NCBI GenBank assembly: GCA_017418445.1
Contig: JAFONM010000010.1
Location: 1-42,132, forward strand
Source: Kiritimatiellia bacterium
Lineage (GTDB): Bacteria; Verrucomicrobiota; Kiritimatiellia; RFP12; UBA1067
DNA: 42,132 nucleotides
Direction of reading: 5' to 3'
Shown: in pieces, positions 16,407 through 24,675 of the stretch
Layout of the letters: each line of letters begins with the position of its first letter
How positions within the stretch are numbered: position 1 is the stretch's first letter
Made by a program: the position numbers and the translations under genes
Notes under the pieces: generated by a model
Told to the model about the DNA's origin: nothing
Seen by the model: only the letters and a program-made list of their open reading frames with translations
The model's database searches: none

Positions 16407-17192
16407 TCAGTCCAACACCTTGAAAGTCGGTCCCGCGCCGGAGTAGGAGTCGAGTCCGCCGCCGGAGAAGTCGCCCTCGTCGGAAGCGGCGCGGACGGCC
16501 TTGACCTTCGGACGTTCGCCGAAGAGGACGGTGCCGAGACGGACCCAGGTGGCGCCCTCCTCGACCGCGACTTCGTAGTCGCCGCTCATTCCCATCGAAA
16601 GACGGGGGAGCCCGATGGACAGCTTCTTCTCGAGCTCGTCGCGAAGCTCCCTGAGGCGCCTGAAGTACGGACGCGAATCCTCGGGATTCTCGCTGAACGG
16701 CGCCATCGTCATGAATCCCTCGAGCGTGATCCGCGGGCACGATTCCATGATATGGCGGACCGCCGGCTCCACCTCCTCGGGCTTCATTCCGCTCTTCGAC
16801 TTCTCGCCCGAGACGTTCACCTCGAGAAGGATGTGCGGCGAGGCGCCGATGGATTCAGCTATCGTCTCGATGCGGTCCGCAAGCTTGACGGTGTCGACGG
16901 AATGAATGAAGTCGAAGAGATTGAGCGCGTGGCGCACCTTGTTGCCCTGGAGGTGCCCTATGAGGTGCCAGCTCGGACCCGAGACGCTCGCCGGCTTCTT
17001 CCACGCGGCCTCCTGGACCTTGTTCTCGCCGACTATCGCGAGTCCGGCGTCCCAGGCCTCCTTCACGACGTCCGCGCCGTGGGTCTTCGTGACGGCCACG
17101 ATCTCGACGCCGTCGGGACTGCGCCCGGACCTCTTCGCCGCGGCGGCGATCTTTCCCCTGACCTCTTCGAGTATCTCTCCCAGCTCCCGCAT
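16407..17192 (-). CDS. yggS: PLP homeostasis protein YggS/PROSC family
   Basis: A 261-residue pyridoxal-phosphate-binding protein of the YggS/YBL036C fold, which buffers free PLP and has no proven catalysis. The PLP lysine lies in EIVAVTKTH, with IGENKVQEA-like IVGENKVQEA, WHLIGHLQGNK, and a C-terminal phosphate-binding region SMGMSGDYEVAVEEGATWVRLGT. The canonical fold ends at VLFGER; the remaining ~35 residues, including DFSGGGLDSYSGAGPTF, are an extra Gly/Ser-rich tail. The start lies 9 bases after the clpC stop, with GGGAG just before ATG 17192. Confidence 0.94.
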   Translation of the reverse strand: MRELGEILEEVRGKIAAAAKRSGRSPDGVEIVAVTKTHGADVVKEAWDAGLAIVGENKVQEAAWKKPASVSGPSWHLIGHLQGNKVRHALNLFDFIHSVDTVKLADRIETIAESIGASPHILLEVNVSGEKSKSGMKPEEVEPAVRHIMESCPRITLEGFMTMAPFSENPEDSRPYFRRLRELRDELEKKLSIGLPRLSMGMSGDYEVAVEEGATWVRLGTVLFGERPKVKAVRAASDEGDFSGGGLDSYSGAGPTFKVLD

Positions 17193-17201
17193 TGCAACTC
17201 C

Positions 17202-19679
17202 CTAGAATTTCAGGCTCTTGCCGTCCTTCGCCAGATGTATGCGCATCCTGGGCCTGGCCTTGCCGGCGAGGACGAGGTCCGCGAGCGGATCCTCGACATA
17301 GTCCTGGAGGACGCGCCTCAGGGGCCGCGCGCCGAGCACGCTGTCCGTCCCCTTCTCGACAAGGAAGTCCGCGGCCTTCCTGTCGAGCGTCACCGAGATG
17401 TGCATCGCCTTGAGCCGCTCGGCGAGCTTCGCGAGCTCGAGCCTGAGGATCTTCCCCATGTCGGCCTTCTCGAGCTTCCTGAAGACGACGGTCTCGTCGA
17501 AACGGTTGAGGAGTTCCGGACGGAACGCCCTCTTCGCCTCGCCGAGGAGCTTCTCCCTCAGGACGTCGTAGCTCGTCTCGCTGGTCTCCGTCGCGAATCC
17601 GAGGGTGTGCCCCTCGCGCGCGAAGTCGAAGCCGAGGTTCGCGGTGCAGATGATCGTCGTGTTCCTGAAGTCGATGACGCGTCCCTGTCCGTCCGTGAGC
17701 CTTCCGTCGTCAAGGATCTGGAGGAGCATGTTGCAGACGTCGGAATTCGCCTTTTCGAACTCGTCGAAGAGGACGACCGAATAGGGACGCCTGCGGACCT
17801 TCTCCGTCAGCTGTCCGCCCTCGTCGTATCCGACGTATCCGGGAGGCGCGCCGACGAGCCGGCTCGAGGAATACTTCTCCTGGTATTCGCTCATGTCCAG
17901 CGTTATGAGGGCCTTGTCGTCGCCATAGACGCGCTCCGCGAGCATCTTCGCGAGGTACGTCTTGCCGACGCCGGTCGGACCGAGGAACAGGAAGCTCCCG
18001 ATGGGACGCTTCGGATCGCCGACGAACGCGCGGCTCCTCCTGAGCGCGCGGGCGATGGCCCTTACGGCGGGCTCCTGCCCGATGACGACGTCTCCGAGCG
18101 CCTTCTCCATTCCGAGCAGCTTTTCCGCCGTCGTCACGTTCATCTTTTCGACCGGCACTCCGCTCATGGAGCTCACCGTCTCCGCAACGTCCTCCTCCTT
18201 GACCTCTACGACCTCCTCGACGTGGGTCTCGCGCCACTTGCGAAGATCCTCCTGGAACGCAGCGGACGCGGTCTTTATCTCGTCGCGATACCTCGCGGCG
18301 GCGTCGAAGTCGCCCGCGGCGACGACGGCGTCCTTCTTCCCTCGCAGGGTGTCGATGCGCTCCTGCTGCTGGACGAGGCGCTTCGGACGGACGCTCGCGC
18401 CCATCCTGAGCCGCGCGCCGGTCTCGTCCAACGCGTCGATGGCCTTGTCCGGCAGCTGCCTCGAAGGGAGATACCTCGCAGTGAGCTCCGCCGCGGCGCG
18501 GATCGCCTCGGGGGTGAACTTCACCGCGTGGTGCCCCTCGTACTTCGGGGAGATTCCGGAAAGTATCTCGATCGTATCCGCGACCGTCGGCTCGTCCACC
18601 AGCACGGACTGGAACCTGCGCTCGAGCGCCGCGTCCTTCTCGATCGACTTGTGGTATTCCTTGAGGGTAGTCGCGCCGACGCACTGGAGTTCGCCGCGCG
18701 CGAGGGCGGGCTTGAGGATGTTCGCGGCGTCCATCGCGCCCTCCGAACCTCCCGCGCCGACCATGGTGTGGATCTCGTCGAGGAAGAGGATGACATTCTC
18801 GGCCCGCCTTGTCTCGTCGATTATCTTCTTGAGGCGCTCCTCGAACTGTCCGCGATACTGCGTCCCCGCGACGACGCGCGCCATGTCGAGGGCCACGACG
18901 CGCTTCGACTGCATGCGCTCCGGAACCTCGCCGCGGTGGATCGCCTGGGCGAGTCCCTCGACGACCGCCGTCTTGCCGACGCCTGCCTCTCCTATGAGGA
19001 CCGCGTTGTTCTTGGTGCGGCGTGAGAGGATCTGCACGACGCGCGCGAGCTCCTTCGTGCGTCCGATCACCGGATCGAGCTTCCCTGCCCTGGCGAGCGC
19101 GGTGAGGTCGCGTCCGAAAGTGTTGATGGTCGGGGTCTTCTGGTCCTTCGCCTTCCTGCCGGCGGACTTTTCGGACGCTCCCTCCTCGTCTCCGGCCTCG
19201 TCCTCGTCCGCGTCGGGTCCGTCCTCCTTCCTGTCGGCGTTGTCGCCGGGACTCTGCGTCCCGGCGGCGAGGAACCTGTCCAGGGTGAGCCCCGCGTTGA
19301 AGAGGAGCTGCGCCGCGTTGTTCTCGCCTTCGCGCAGGATGGCGGCGACGATGTGGACGGTTCCGACCGGATTCCCCTCGCCGGCCTCGATGCGCGCCAT
19401 GTCGAGGACCTTCTTCGTCCGCGCAGTCACGGGGAGCGGTCCGCGGATCTTGACTCCCGCGCCGTCCCCCGATATCATGTTGCGGAGCGTCTCGGAGAGG
19501 TCTTCGAGACTGAGTCCGAGCTGCCTGAGCCTGACGCACGCCTGGCACTTCGGAATCGCAAGCATCGACAGGAGGATGTGCTCGGTGCCGATGTGGTCAT
19601 GGCCGAACTGCGCCGCGCAGCTTATCGCGCCGTTCAGGGCATCCACGGCGTTCTTCGTGAAATTCGCCGGATTGTTCAT
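17202..19679 (-). CDS. clpC: ClpC-type AAA+ unfoldase
   Basis: An 825-residue Clp/Hsp100 ATPase that unfolds substrates for ClpP. It has a double Clp-N domain (residues about 1-145), an acidic linker (about 150-190), D1 with Walker A GEAGVGKT and Walker B FLDEIH, a UVR-like coiled M-domain ([12 protein letters not shown]), and D2 with [24 protein letters not shown] and [10 protein letters not shown] ClpP-docking loop LGF follows. In the first Clp-N repeat GTEHILL keeps the glutamate (Glu33); the matching place in the second is GTVHIV (Val108). ATG 19679 overlaps the previous gene's stop (ATGA); upstream in-frame sequence is shadow. Co-expression with the McsA/McsB-like gene is likely. Confidence 0.96.
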   Translation of the reverse strand: MNNPANFTKNAVDALNGAISCAAQFGHDHIGTEHILLSMLAIPKCQACVRLRQLGLSLEDLSETLRNMISGDGAGVKIRGPLPVTARTKKVLDMARIEAGEGNPVGTVHIVAAILREGENNAAQLLFNAGLTLDRFLAAGTQSPGDNADRKEDGPDADEDEAGDEEGASEKSAGRKAKDQKTPTINTFGRDLTALARAGKLDPVIGRTKELARVVQILSRRTKNNAVLIGEAGVGKTAVVEGLAQAIHRGEVPERMQSKRVVALDMARVVAGTQYRGQFEERLKKIIDETRRAENVILFLDEIHTMVGAGGSEGAMDAANILKPALARGELQCVGATTLKEYHKSIEKDAALERRFQSVLVDEPTVADTIEILSGISPKYEGHHAVKFTPEAIRAAAELTARYLPSRQLPDKAIDALDETGARLRMGASVRPKRLVQQQERIDTLRGKKDAVVAAGDFDAAARYRDEIKTASAAFQEDLRKWRETHVEEVVEVKEEDVAETVSSMSGVPVEKMNVTTAEKLLGMEKALGDVVIGQEPAVRAIARALRRSRAFVGDPKRPIGSFLFLGPTGVGKTYLAKMLAERVYGDDKALITLDMSEYQEKYSSSRLVGAPPGYVGYDEGGQLTEKVRRRPYSVVLFDEFEKANSDVCNMLLQILDDGRLTDGQGRVIDFRNTTIICTANLGFDFAREGHTLGFATETSETSYDVLREKLLGEAKRAFRPELLNRFDETVVFRKLEKADMGKILRLELAKLAERLKAMHISVTLDRKAADFLVEKGTDSVLGARPLRRVLQDYVEDPLADLVLAGKARPRMRIHLAKDGKSLKF

Positions 19680-20557
19680 AGGAACTTCTCCTCCGCGCGC
19701 TCGTTGAGGACGACGTCCTCGAAGCGCTCGTTCTCGCGGTCGGCGCGCTCCGCGTCGATCCTGTCGCGCTCCGCCGGATCCAGGCTGTCCTCGGAAGACG
19801 AGAGGTTCGCCTCGGACATCATCGTCTCGATGGTCTTGCGCGAGATCCCGTCGAGCATCTTCTCTATCGCCGCGAGGCGGAGCGGCGACAGCAGGTCGAA
19901 GAGTTCGCCCGGGGAGAGCAGCCTGCAGTTCTTGAGGACCGCGAGGGCGCGGCACAGCGCGTCCCCGAACACCCTCGGCATCTCCTCGTAGAGCCTGATG
20001 CGCGCGTTGCGCTCCTGTGCGAGGAGGTCTTCGACGGCTCGCTTCGCGCGGTCGGGTCCTCCCTCGTACATGACGCGGTAGACGTGGCCGGTATCATTGA
20101 GTCCGTCGGCCCTGGTGCCTACGATCTGCATTCGAAGGGCCTTGAATGCGCGACGGACCGCCTCCATCTCGCCGATGAGATAGAGTCCCTCGAGGTGGAG
20201 CCCCCCGCCGATCCTGAATTCCGGCGGAACCCGCTTGAGCGGAAACTCCTTCATCTCCGGCTTCTCGCCTTCGGACTTCTGCCCGGCGTCCTTGTCGCGT
20301 CCTCCGGAGATGATTTCGCCGAAGGCGTTGACCAGAGCCTTCAGGAACTGAGGGGGCTCGGCTCCCGGACCGATTTCCGTGACGGTCATCTCGACGCCCG
20401 GACCCGAAATCTTGCGCGTCCTCTGGCTCTTCTTCTGACGCCTCGCACGAGCCTCCTTCGCACAGGCTCCGCAGACGTACAGCTCCTCGTCCGCTCCGTC
20501 CTTGTTCAGGTGTATCGCGGTCTCCGCATCGTTCTTATGGCACAATTCGCACTTCAT
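19676..20557 (-). CDS. McsA-type zinc finger fused to McsB-like C-terminal region, no kinase active site
   Basis: A 293-residue protein with two recognisable parts. The N-terminus (CELC, residues 3-6, and CGAC, 29-32) is a four-cysteine zinc finger like McsA's first one. Residues about 115-275 resemble the C-terminal part of protein-arginine kinase Mcs[15 protein letters not shown], then [20 protein letters not shown], then [17 protein letters not shown], where McsB has an RDxxRA-containing helix. The comparison is from memory. The McsB N-terminal catalytic part (NEEDH loop, CPTN cysteine loop) is absent, so kinase activity is unlikely. It precedes clpC with a 4-base overlap, so an adaptor or regulator of ClpC is the best guess. 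The -10 lies 8 bases before the ATG, without a Shine-Dalgarno. Confidence 0.8.
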   Translation of the reverse strand: MKCELCHKNDAETAIHLNKDGADEELYVCGACAKEARARRQKKSQRTRKISGPGVEMTVTEIGPGAEPPQFLKALVNAFGEIISGGRDKDAGQKSEGEKPEMKEFPLKRVPPEFRIGGGLHLEGLYLIGEMEAVRRAFKALRMQIVGTRADGLNDTGHVYRVMYEGGPDRAKRAVEDLLAQERNARIRLYEEMPRVFGDALCRALAVLKNCRLLSPGELFDLLSPLRLAAIEKMLDGISRKTIETMMSEANLSSSEDSLDPAERDRIDAERADRENERFEDVVLNERAEEKFL

Positions 20558-20565
20558 TATCCTAT

Positions 20566-20585
20566 ATTATATCAAATCTGCCGCC
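20566..20585 (-). promoter_or_regulatory. Extended -10 promoter of the McsA/McsB-like-clpC operon
   Basis: GGCGGC, an AGATT stretch, TGA and TATAAT (20566-20571) on the minus strand. The hexamer ends 8 bases before ATG 20557. It overlaps the end of plsY: the plsY stop codon TAA is inside the hexamer. No CtsR- or CIRCE-like operator is visible. Confidence 0.75.
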
Positions 20586-21205
20586 TTCTTCCTGAACAGA
20601 TAGATCTTGTTCTCCTCGCCGCGGAGGATCCTCCCTATGTTCGAGCGGTGCTTCCAGACGACGAAGAGAGAGAGCGCGGCCACCAGGATGCACTGCGGCA
20701 GGTCCTCGACTCCCTTCGTCCCGAGTATCGGGAACCATATCGCGGCGGCGAGGAAAATCGCCGCGCCGCAGCTGCCGAGGGAGATCATGTGGGAGAGGGC
20801 GAAGAGAACGGCGAATATCGCGAACGCGACGCCGACCATCCCGGGGATCAGCGCGAGGAGCATTCCGAACGCCGTCGCGACGCCCTTCCCGCCGCGGAAC
20901 TTCATGTAGGGCGTGAGCATGTGTCCGAGGACGCATGTGACGCCCACGGCGAGCGGGAGCCACGTCGGATCCCCGACGGTCAGCCTGCATACGAGCGTCG
21001 GAACGAATCCCTTGGCGACATCGAGGATGAACGCGAGGACTCCCCACTTCTTGCCGACCGTGCGAAAGACGTTGGTCGCGCCGATGTTGCGCGAACCGAC
21101 GGTCCTCACGTCCACCCCGCGCGACTTCCCTATCAGGAAGCCGAACGGGATTCCCCCGACGAGGTAGGCGCCGAGGATCCAGAGGACTGCCGGCGGCCAG
21201 TTCAT
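20567..21205 (-). CDS. plsY: Acyl-phosphate:glycerol-3-phosphate acyltransferase
   Basis: A 212-residue integral membrane enzyme making lysophosphatidate from acyl-phosphate and glycerol-3-phosphate, the first acylation in phospholipid synthesis. Visible are the N-terminal helix with GAYLVGGIPFGFLIG, the signature SRNIGATNVFRTVGKKWG, the second loop FRGGKGVATAFG, and the third loop containing WKHRSNIGRILRGEENK. Length matches the family. The start ATG 21205 overlaps the TMEM43-like stop (ATGA). Its 3' end forms part of the next promoter. Confidence 0.96.
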   Translation of the reverse strand: MNWPPAVLWILGAYLVGGIPFGFLIGKSRGVDVRTVGSRNIGATNVFRTVGKKWGVLAFILDVAKGFVPTLVCRLTVGDPTWLPLAVGVTCVLGHMLTPYMKFRGGKGVATAFGMLLALIPGMVGVAFAIFAVLFALSHMISLGSCGAAIFLAAAIWFPILGTKGVEDLPQCILVAALSLFVVWKHRSNIGRILRGEENKIYLFRKKAADLI

Positions 21206-22413
21206 GCCGCCCCCTCCGTCACCCCGGGCTCCGGCGCGGGCACGGACTTCCTGCGCCTGGACTTGAGCCAGAAGACCAGCGCTCCGGCAGCGACGAGAAG
21301 CAGGATGCCGATGATCGGCCTGTAGAAGAGCCACGCGATCGCGATCGTCACGAGAGCACAGACGAGCGCGAGGACGAACGAAACAAGGCCGATGCCGAAT
21401 TCGAGTATCGTACCGATGAACGGAACGACGTCGCCAAGGACGGAGAGCGGCTTGAAGACCATCGAGAGGCCGAAGAACATCATGAGGAATCCGATGAAGC
21501 GGAATATCCAGCACTTCACCGTGTTGGCGCTCTGCGCGGTCGCGAACATTTCGTCCGCGTCCTTGACGCCGTCGCTCAGGAGCTGCACCGACTTCTTGTT
21601 CTTCGCCGTGTATTTGACGAACGTGTCGCCGTACTGCCTGGCGACGATGGATATCTCGTGGGGCCTGACGACGTCGAACCTGACGCGCATGTCGCCGATC
21701 ATCGGAGTGGAGACGACGTTCCGGATGACGTTGGACTCCGAGCCGTTGCGCGCCGCCGCGTTGGGGACGTACACGACGGAGCCGTTCCTGACGCACTTCG
21801 CGACCGGGCAGACCCAGTTCGTCGGGAAGACGTAGGGACTCGCGCCGCCGATGGACGCGATCTGGCTGCCGGAGAGCCTGAACGCGCCGAACGTCACCGT
21901 CCCGGCGACGGTCTCGTCGGACTCGAACTCCATCGCGCCGGGGTTCGTCATGTCCTTGCCCGGTTCGGGATGGGAGGGCGTCTCGAGGACCTGGGACGAC
22001 CAGACCGGCCTGTGGGTGTATGTCGTCGTCGTCTCGGTGCCGCCGCCGAGCTTCTTCTTGGTCGACGAGCGGGATTCCTCCTCCCACTGGTACATCTCGA
22101 CCGTTCGGATGAGCTTGATCGCCCTCTCGGATACGCCGAACTGTCCGTCGGAGAGGACCTCCTGCGTGTCGGCCCTGCCGCTCATGTGGACGAGCCGGCC
22201 CTCGTATGCGGGATCGACCTGATCGATCGATTCGACGTGGACGCATGCGCCCTCGCCCTCGTCGAGCGCCTTTCTCGTCCTGACGGTGTCGCCCTCGTTC
22301 CAGAAGAGGAGGGGGAATCCCAGTATGAACAGTCCAAGTCCCACGAGCACTCCCTTTACGGAGCTCCCGAGACGCGATCCCCATGACGTCGTAGTAGTTT
22401 CTGTTACAGCCAT
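21202..22413 (-). CDS. TMEM43 family membrane protein
   Basis: A 403-residue protein of the TMEM43/LUMA family, known in animals at the inner nuclear membrane and found in bacteria without a settled role. It opens with SWGSRLGSSVKGVLVGLGLF, a membrane helix ending in LLFWNEGDTV, then a conserved ALDEGEG. A large beta-rich, probably extracytoplasmic region (about 45-310) follows. The C-terminus has several helices (FRFIGFLMMFFGLSMVFKPL, DVVPFIGTILEFGIGLVSFV, ITIAWLFYRP-like) and a basic tail. I chose ATG 22413, which has GCGGAG upstream and restores the family N-terminus; an earlier in-frame start at 22488 would include the promoter. It forms a unit with plsY. Confidence 0.88.
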   Translation of the reverse strand: MAVTETTTTSWGSRLGSSVKGVLVGLGLFILGFPLLFWNEGDTVRTRKALDEGEGACVHVESIDQVDPAYEGRLVHMSGRADTQEVLSDGQFGVSERAIKLIRTVEMYQWEEESRSSTKKKLGGGTETTTTYTHRPVWSSQVLETPSHPEPGKDMTNPGAMEFESDETVAGTVTFGAFRLSGSQIASIGGASPYVFPTNWVCPVAKCVRNGSVVYVPNAAARNGSESNVIRNVVSTPMIGDMRVRFDVVRPHEISIVARQYGDTFVKYTAKNKKSVQLLSDGVKDADEMFATAQSANTVKCWIFRFIGFLMMFFGLSMVFKPLSVLGDVVPFIGTILEFGIGLVSFVLALVCALVTIAIAWLFYRPIIGILLLVAAGALVFWLKSRRRKSVPAPEPGVTEGAA

Positions 22414-22443
22414 TTGTTTATCTCCGCTTTGTGGTTGTTGTCT

Positions 22444-22462
22444 ATTATACCCTAAATTCGCC
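22444..22462 (-). promoter_or_regulatory. Extended -10-like promoter of the TMEM43-plsY unit
   Basis: GGCG, AATTTAGGG and TATAAT (22444-22449) on the minus strand; here AGG replaces the TGR element. The hexamer ends 30 bases before ATG 22413, leaving a normal leader with a GCGGAG ribosome-binding site. Confidence 0.7.
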
Positions 22463-22509
22463 CTCTGCCGCAATATGCATTTGCGCACAGGATTTTCGCA
22501 TGGTTCTCG

Positions 22510-22800
22510 TCACATGCCCAGTTTCTCGAGTATCATCTCCGCCGGTGTGCGCGCCTTCTTCTCGTTGTTGCATTCCTTGCAGCAGGGTACGCAGTTCGAC
22601 CGCACCGAACGCCCGCCGCGCGCGACCGGGACGACGTGGTCCATCGTCAGGTTCTCCGCCCCGACCTTCCGTCCGCAGTAGTGGCAGACGCCCTTCGCGA
22701 GCTGCGCGCGCCACCAGTCCGTCGCCCTCAGCGCACGCGCCCTCTCGCGCTCGCGCTTCGCATGGACGGGGTCCGCGTCTATGTCGATCCAGTCGGTCAT
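22510..22800 (-). CDS. HNH endonuclease domain protein
   Basis: A 96-residue protein. After a charged N-terminus it has a zinc-ribbon HNH nuclease core: CHYC (residues 39-42), MDHVVPVARGG with the catalytic histidine (His55), SNCVPCC and CNNEKKARTP. Such small stand-alone HNH proteins are common and their targets are seldom known; restriction, repair and mobile-element roles are all possible. ATG 22800 overlaps the stop of the upstream glycosyltransferase gene (ATGA), and a heptamer array runs right up to this junction. The longer in-frame ORF upstream is a shadow of that glycosyltransferase gene. It is the last gene of the accD operon. Confidence 0.87.
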   Translation of the reverse strand: MTDWIDIDADPVHAKRERERARALRATDWWRAQLAKGVCHYCGRKVGAENLTMDHVVPVARGGRSVRSNCVPCCKECNNEKKARTPAEMILEKLGM

Positions 22801-24671
22801 TGGCGGTTGGCGGCTGGCGACTGGCGGTTGGCGGGGGCGTGGTCCTGGCCGATGAATTCGCACGGCGCCTTCTTCGCGCAAAGCCCCTGCATGAAGCGAA
22901 TCCCGTACCAGACGTGGGACGCGAAGACGCCGAGCATCGTGAGAATCCATGTCGGAAGACGCCACGTGAACGTCGTGACGAGGAGAAGCGCCGTGTAGCC
23001 CAAAAGAGGCATGATCAGAACGTTCCCGGCCATGCCCTGAACCGTCTCGATGCGCCCTGCGTTCATGAGCGCGAACGCGAGCGGAACGCACGCGACAAGG
23101 TACAGGACGAAAGCGCTCGGCACGAAATAAGAGAGGTGGAGCGAGTTCGAGGGGAATCGCTTCACGAAGTATCCGCGGTGGAACGCGTAGCGGCCGAGCT
23201 GGCGGAGGTGCGCGCCGAAGAGCGGACGGCGGTGGTGGTTCACGATCACCCACGGATCGTAGACGATGCGCTTCTTCGCGTCTATGATGTCCTTGCAGAG
23301 GAGCGTGTCCTCGCCCGGCCAGAAGTCCGTCCTGTAGCCGCCGAACGAATCGAGGAGCGACTTCCTCACGAACAGATTGCAGCTCGGATAGTCGTCCACG
23401 TCGCGGCGGATTCCGCCGGACTTGTAGCGGTAGCGGTAGTTGCCGGAGACGAGAATGTTGTCGTAGACGCGCCCGCCGGCCCGCGCGAGGAATCCGTCGT
23501 TCGGGGGCGTCACTCCCGGACCTCCAACGGCTCCGACGGACTCGTCGCCGAAGTACTTGATCGCGTACTCGAGCCAGTGCGCTTCCGGATACGCGTCGTC
23601 GTCGATGAAGGCGACGATCTCGCCCTTCGCCTCGCGGATTCCGAGATTGCGCTTCTCTGCGGGGCGCACCTTGCCGGTCGGGATTATGCGAAGCGGGAGG
23701 CGGCCGGCGGCCGGCGGCCGGCATTCTTCGTCGGGGAGAACGACAACCTCGAAGTTGCGGCAGCTTTGGCCGTCGATTCCGCGGAGGCACTCGTCGAGCA
23801 TCCAGCTCGGCGCCGGACACGCGATCACTATCGAGACGAGGGGATCGTGGTCCATCTTCTTCGGGACTTCGGCGTGGGCGTAGTACTTGAGAATCCTGAG
23901 CCGGTAGAATACGGCGAGGGAATCCCACGCCATCGTCTTGACGGTCGAGGACTTGAGCGCGCCGAACTTGTTCCCGAACCTGATGACGACCGGGGCCTCG
24001 ACGATCTTCGCGCCGCGCTGGTGCGCGATCGAGAGAAGCTCCAGGTCGAAGGCGTACGTCTTGACCAGCATCCTCCCGAGCGCCTCGCCGAGGATTCCGC
24101 GCCTGAACAGCTTCATCCCCGTCTGGGTGTCGGTGATGGGGAGTCCGATGAATATCCTCACTATGGTGAAGTACACCCAGCTCACGAGGCGGCGGTGCCA
24201 GGGATACTGCACGACGGACCTCGCATGGCGTTTCGAGCCGACCACGATGTCCGCATTGTTCTTCACCATGGCTTCGAAGAAGTACGGCGTCTGGCGCGGC
24301 TTGATGTCGAGGTCCCCGTCGAGAAGCATCTCGTACTCGCCATTCGACGCCTCGTATCCGGCCCTGAGGGCGGAACCCTTGCCGCCGTTCTTCTCGAGTA
24401 TGACGGGATGTATTACGACGGTGGAATTCTCGTCGGAGAACCTGGGGTCCGAGGCCGCGATCTCGCGGAGCTTCGCGCCGGTTCCGTCGGAAGATCCGTC
24501 GTCCACCGGAACGAGTTCGGTCCTTACTCCGTGCTTCTCGTACAGCTCGACGGTCTCGCGAAGATTGGCCTCGACGGACTGCGAGAGGTTGAAGAGCGGC
24601 ATTATCACCGAGAGACGGCCGCTACCGACCGTCTCCCTAGCCAGCTGCCACTTCTCTTCGCGTTTTGTCAA
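22797..24671 (-). CDS. Tandem two-domain family 2 glycosyltransferase with C-terminal membrane segments
   Basis: A 624-residue fusion of two GT2 domains. The first (about 18-240) resembles polyprenyl-phosphate glycosyltransferases such as DPM1: SVIMPLFNLSQSVE, VPVDDGSSDGTG, LDGDLDIKP and ITDTQTGMKLFRR. The second (about 275-500) has SIVIACPAPSWML, FIDDDAYPE and DFWPGEDTLLCK, and is followed by about three membrane helices (about 515-590). A polyprenyl-linked sugar made by the first domain and used by the second is possible but unproven. The start codon appears to be TTG 24671, 4 bases after glyS, with no good ribosome-binding site. Heptamer arrays encode RPPAAG in the second domain and the C-terminal SPAANRQ. 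Confidence 0.88.
   Translation of the reverse strand: MTKREEKWQLARETVGSGRLSVIMPLFNLSQSVEANLRETVELYEKHGVRTELVPVDDGSSDGTGAKLREIAASDPRFSDENSTVVIHPVILEKNGGKGSALRAGYEASNGEYEMLLDGDLDIKPRQTPYFFEAMVKNNADIVVGSKRHARSVVQYPWHRRLVSWVYFTIVRIFIGLPITDTQTGMKLFRRGILGEALGRMLVKTYAFDLELLSIAHQRGAKIVEAPVVIRFGNKFGALKSSTVKTMAWDSLAVFYRLRILKYYAHAEVPKKMDHDPLVSIVIACPAPSWMLDECLRGIDGQSCRNFEVVVLPDEECRPPAAGRLPLRIIPTGKVRPAEKRNLGIREAKGEIVAFIDDDAYPEAHWLEYAIKYFGDESVGAVGGPGVTPPNDGFLARAGGRVYDNILVSGNYRYRYKSGGIRRDVDDYPSCNLFVRKSLLDSFGGYRTDFWPGEDTLLCKDIIDAKKRIVYDPWVIVNHHRRPLFGAHLRQLGRYAFHRGYFVKRFPSNSLHLSYFVPSAFVLYLVACVPLAFALMNAGRIETVQGMAGNVLIMPLLGYTALLLVTTFTWRLPTWILTMLGVFASHVWYGIRFMQGLCAKKAPCEFIGQDHAPANRQSPAANRQ
22801..22835 (+). repeat. 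Heptamer array at the glycosyltransferase/HNH junction (5 units)
   Basis: Units TGGCGGT, TGGCGGC, TGGCGAC, TGGCGGT and TGGCGGG on the plus strand. They encode the last residues of the glycosyltransferase (NRQSPAANRQ) and abut its ATGA stop/start overlap with the HNH gene. Confidence 0.7.
23698..23718 (+). repeat. Heptamer array inside the glycosyltransferase (3 units)
   Basis: Units AGGCGGC, CGGCGGC and CGGCGGC on the plus strand, followed by a partial unit. On the gene strand they encode RPPAAGR in the second GT2 domain, in a stretch between strands where family members vary. Confidence 0.6.
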
Positions 24672-24675
24672 ATTG

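Noticed and set aside
22510..22800. HNH protein as part of a restriction or anti-phage system
   Set aside because: No methyltransferase, helicase or other defence gene is next to it; its neighbours are a glycosyltransferase and house-keeping genes.
22801..22835. Heptamer arrays as a CRISPR array or phase-variation tract
   Set aside because: The units are 7 bases with no spacers. Array lengths are short, and hrpB, argS and dus are not typical phase-variable genes, so no switching claim is made.
22801..23928. Long frame fused in front of the HNH gene
   Set aside because: It reads the glycosyltransferase gene in another frame; the HNH gene has its own ATG in an ATGA overlap.
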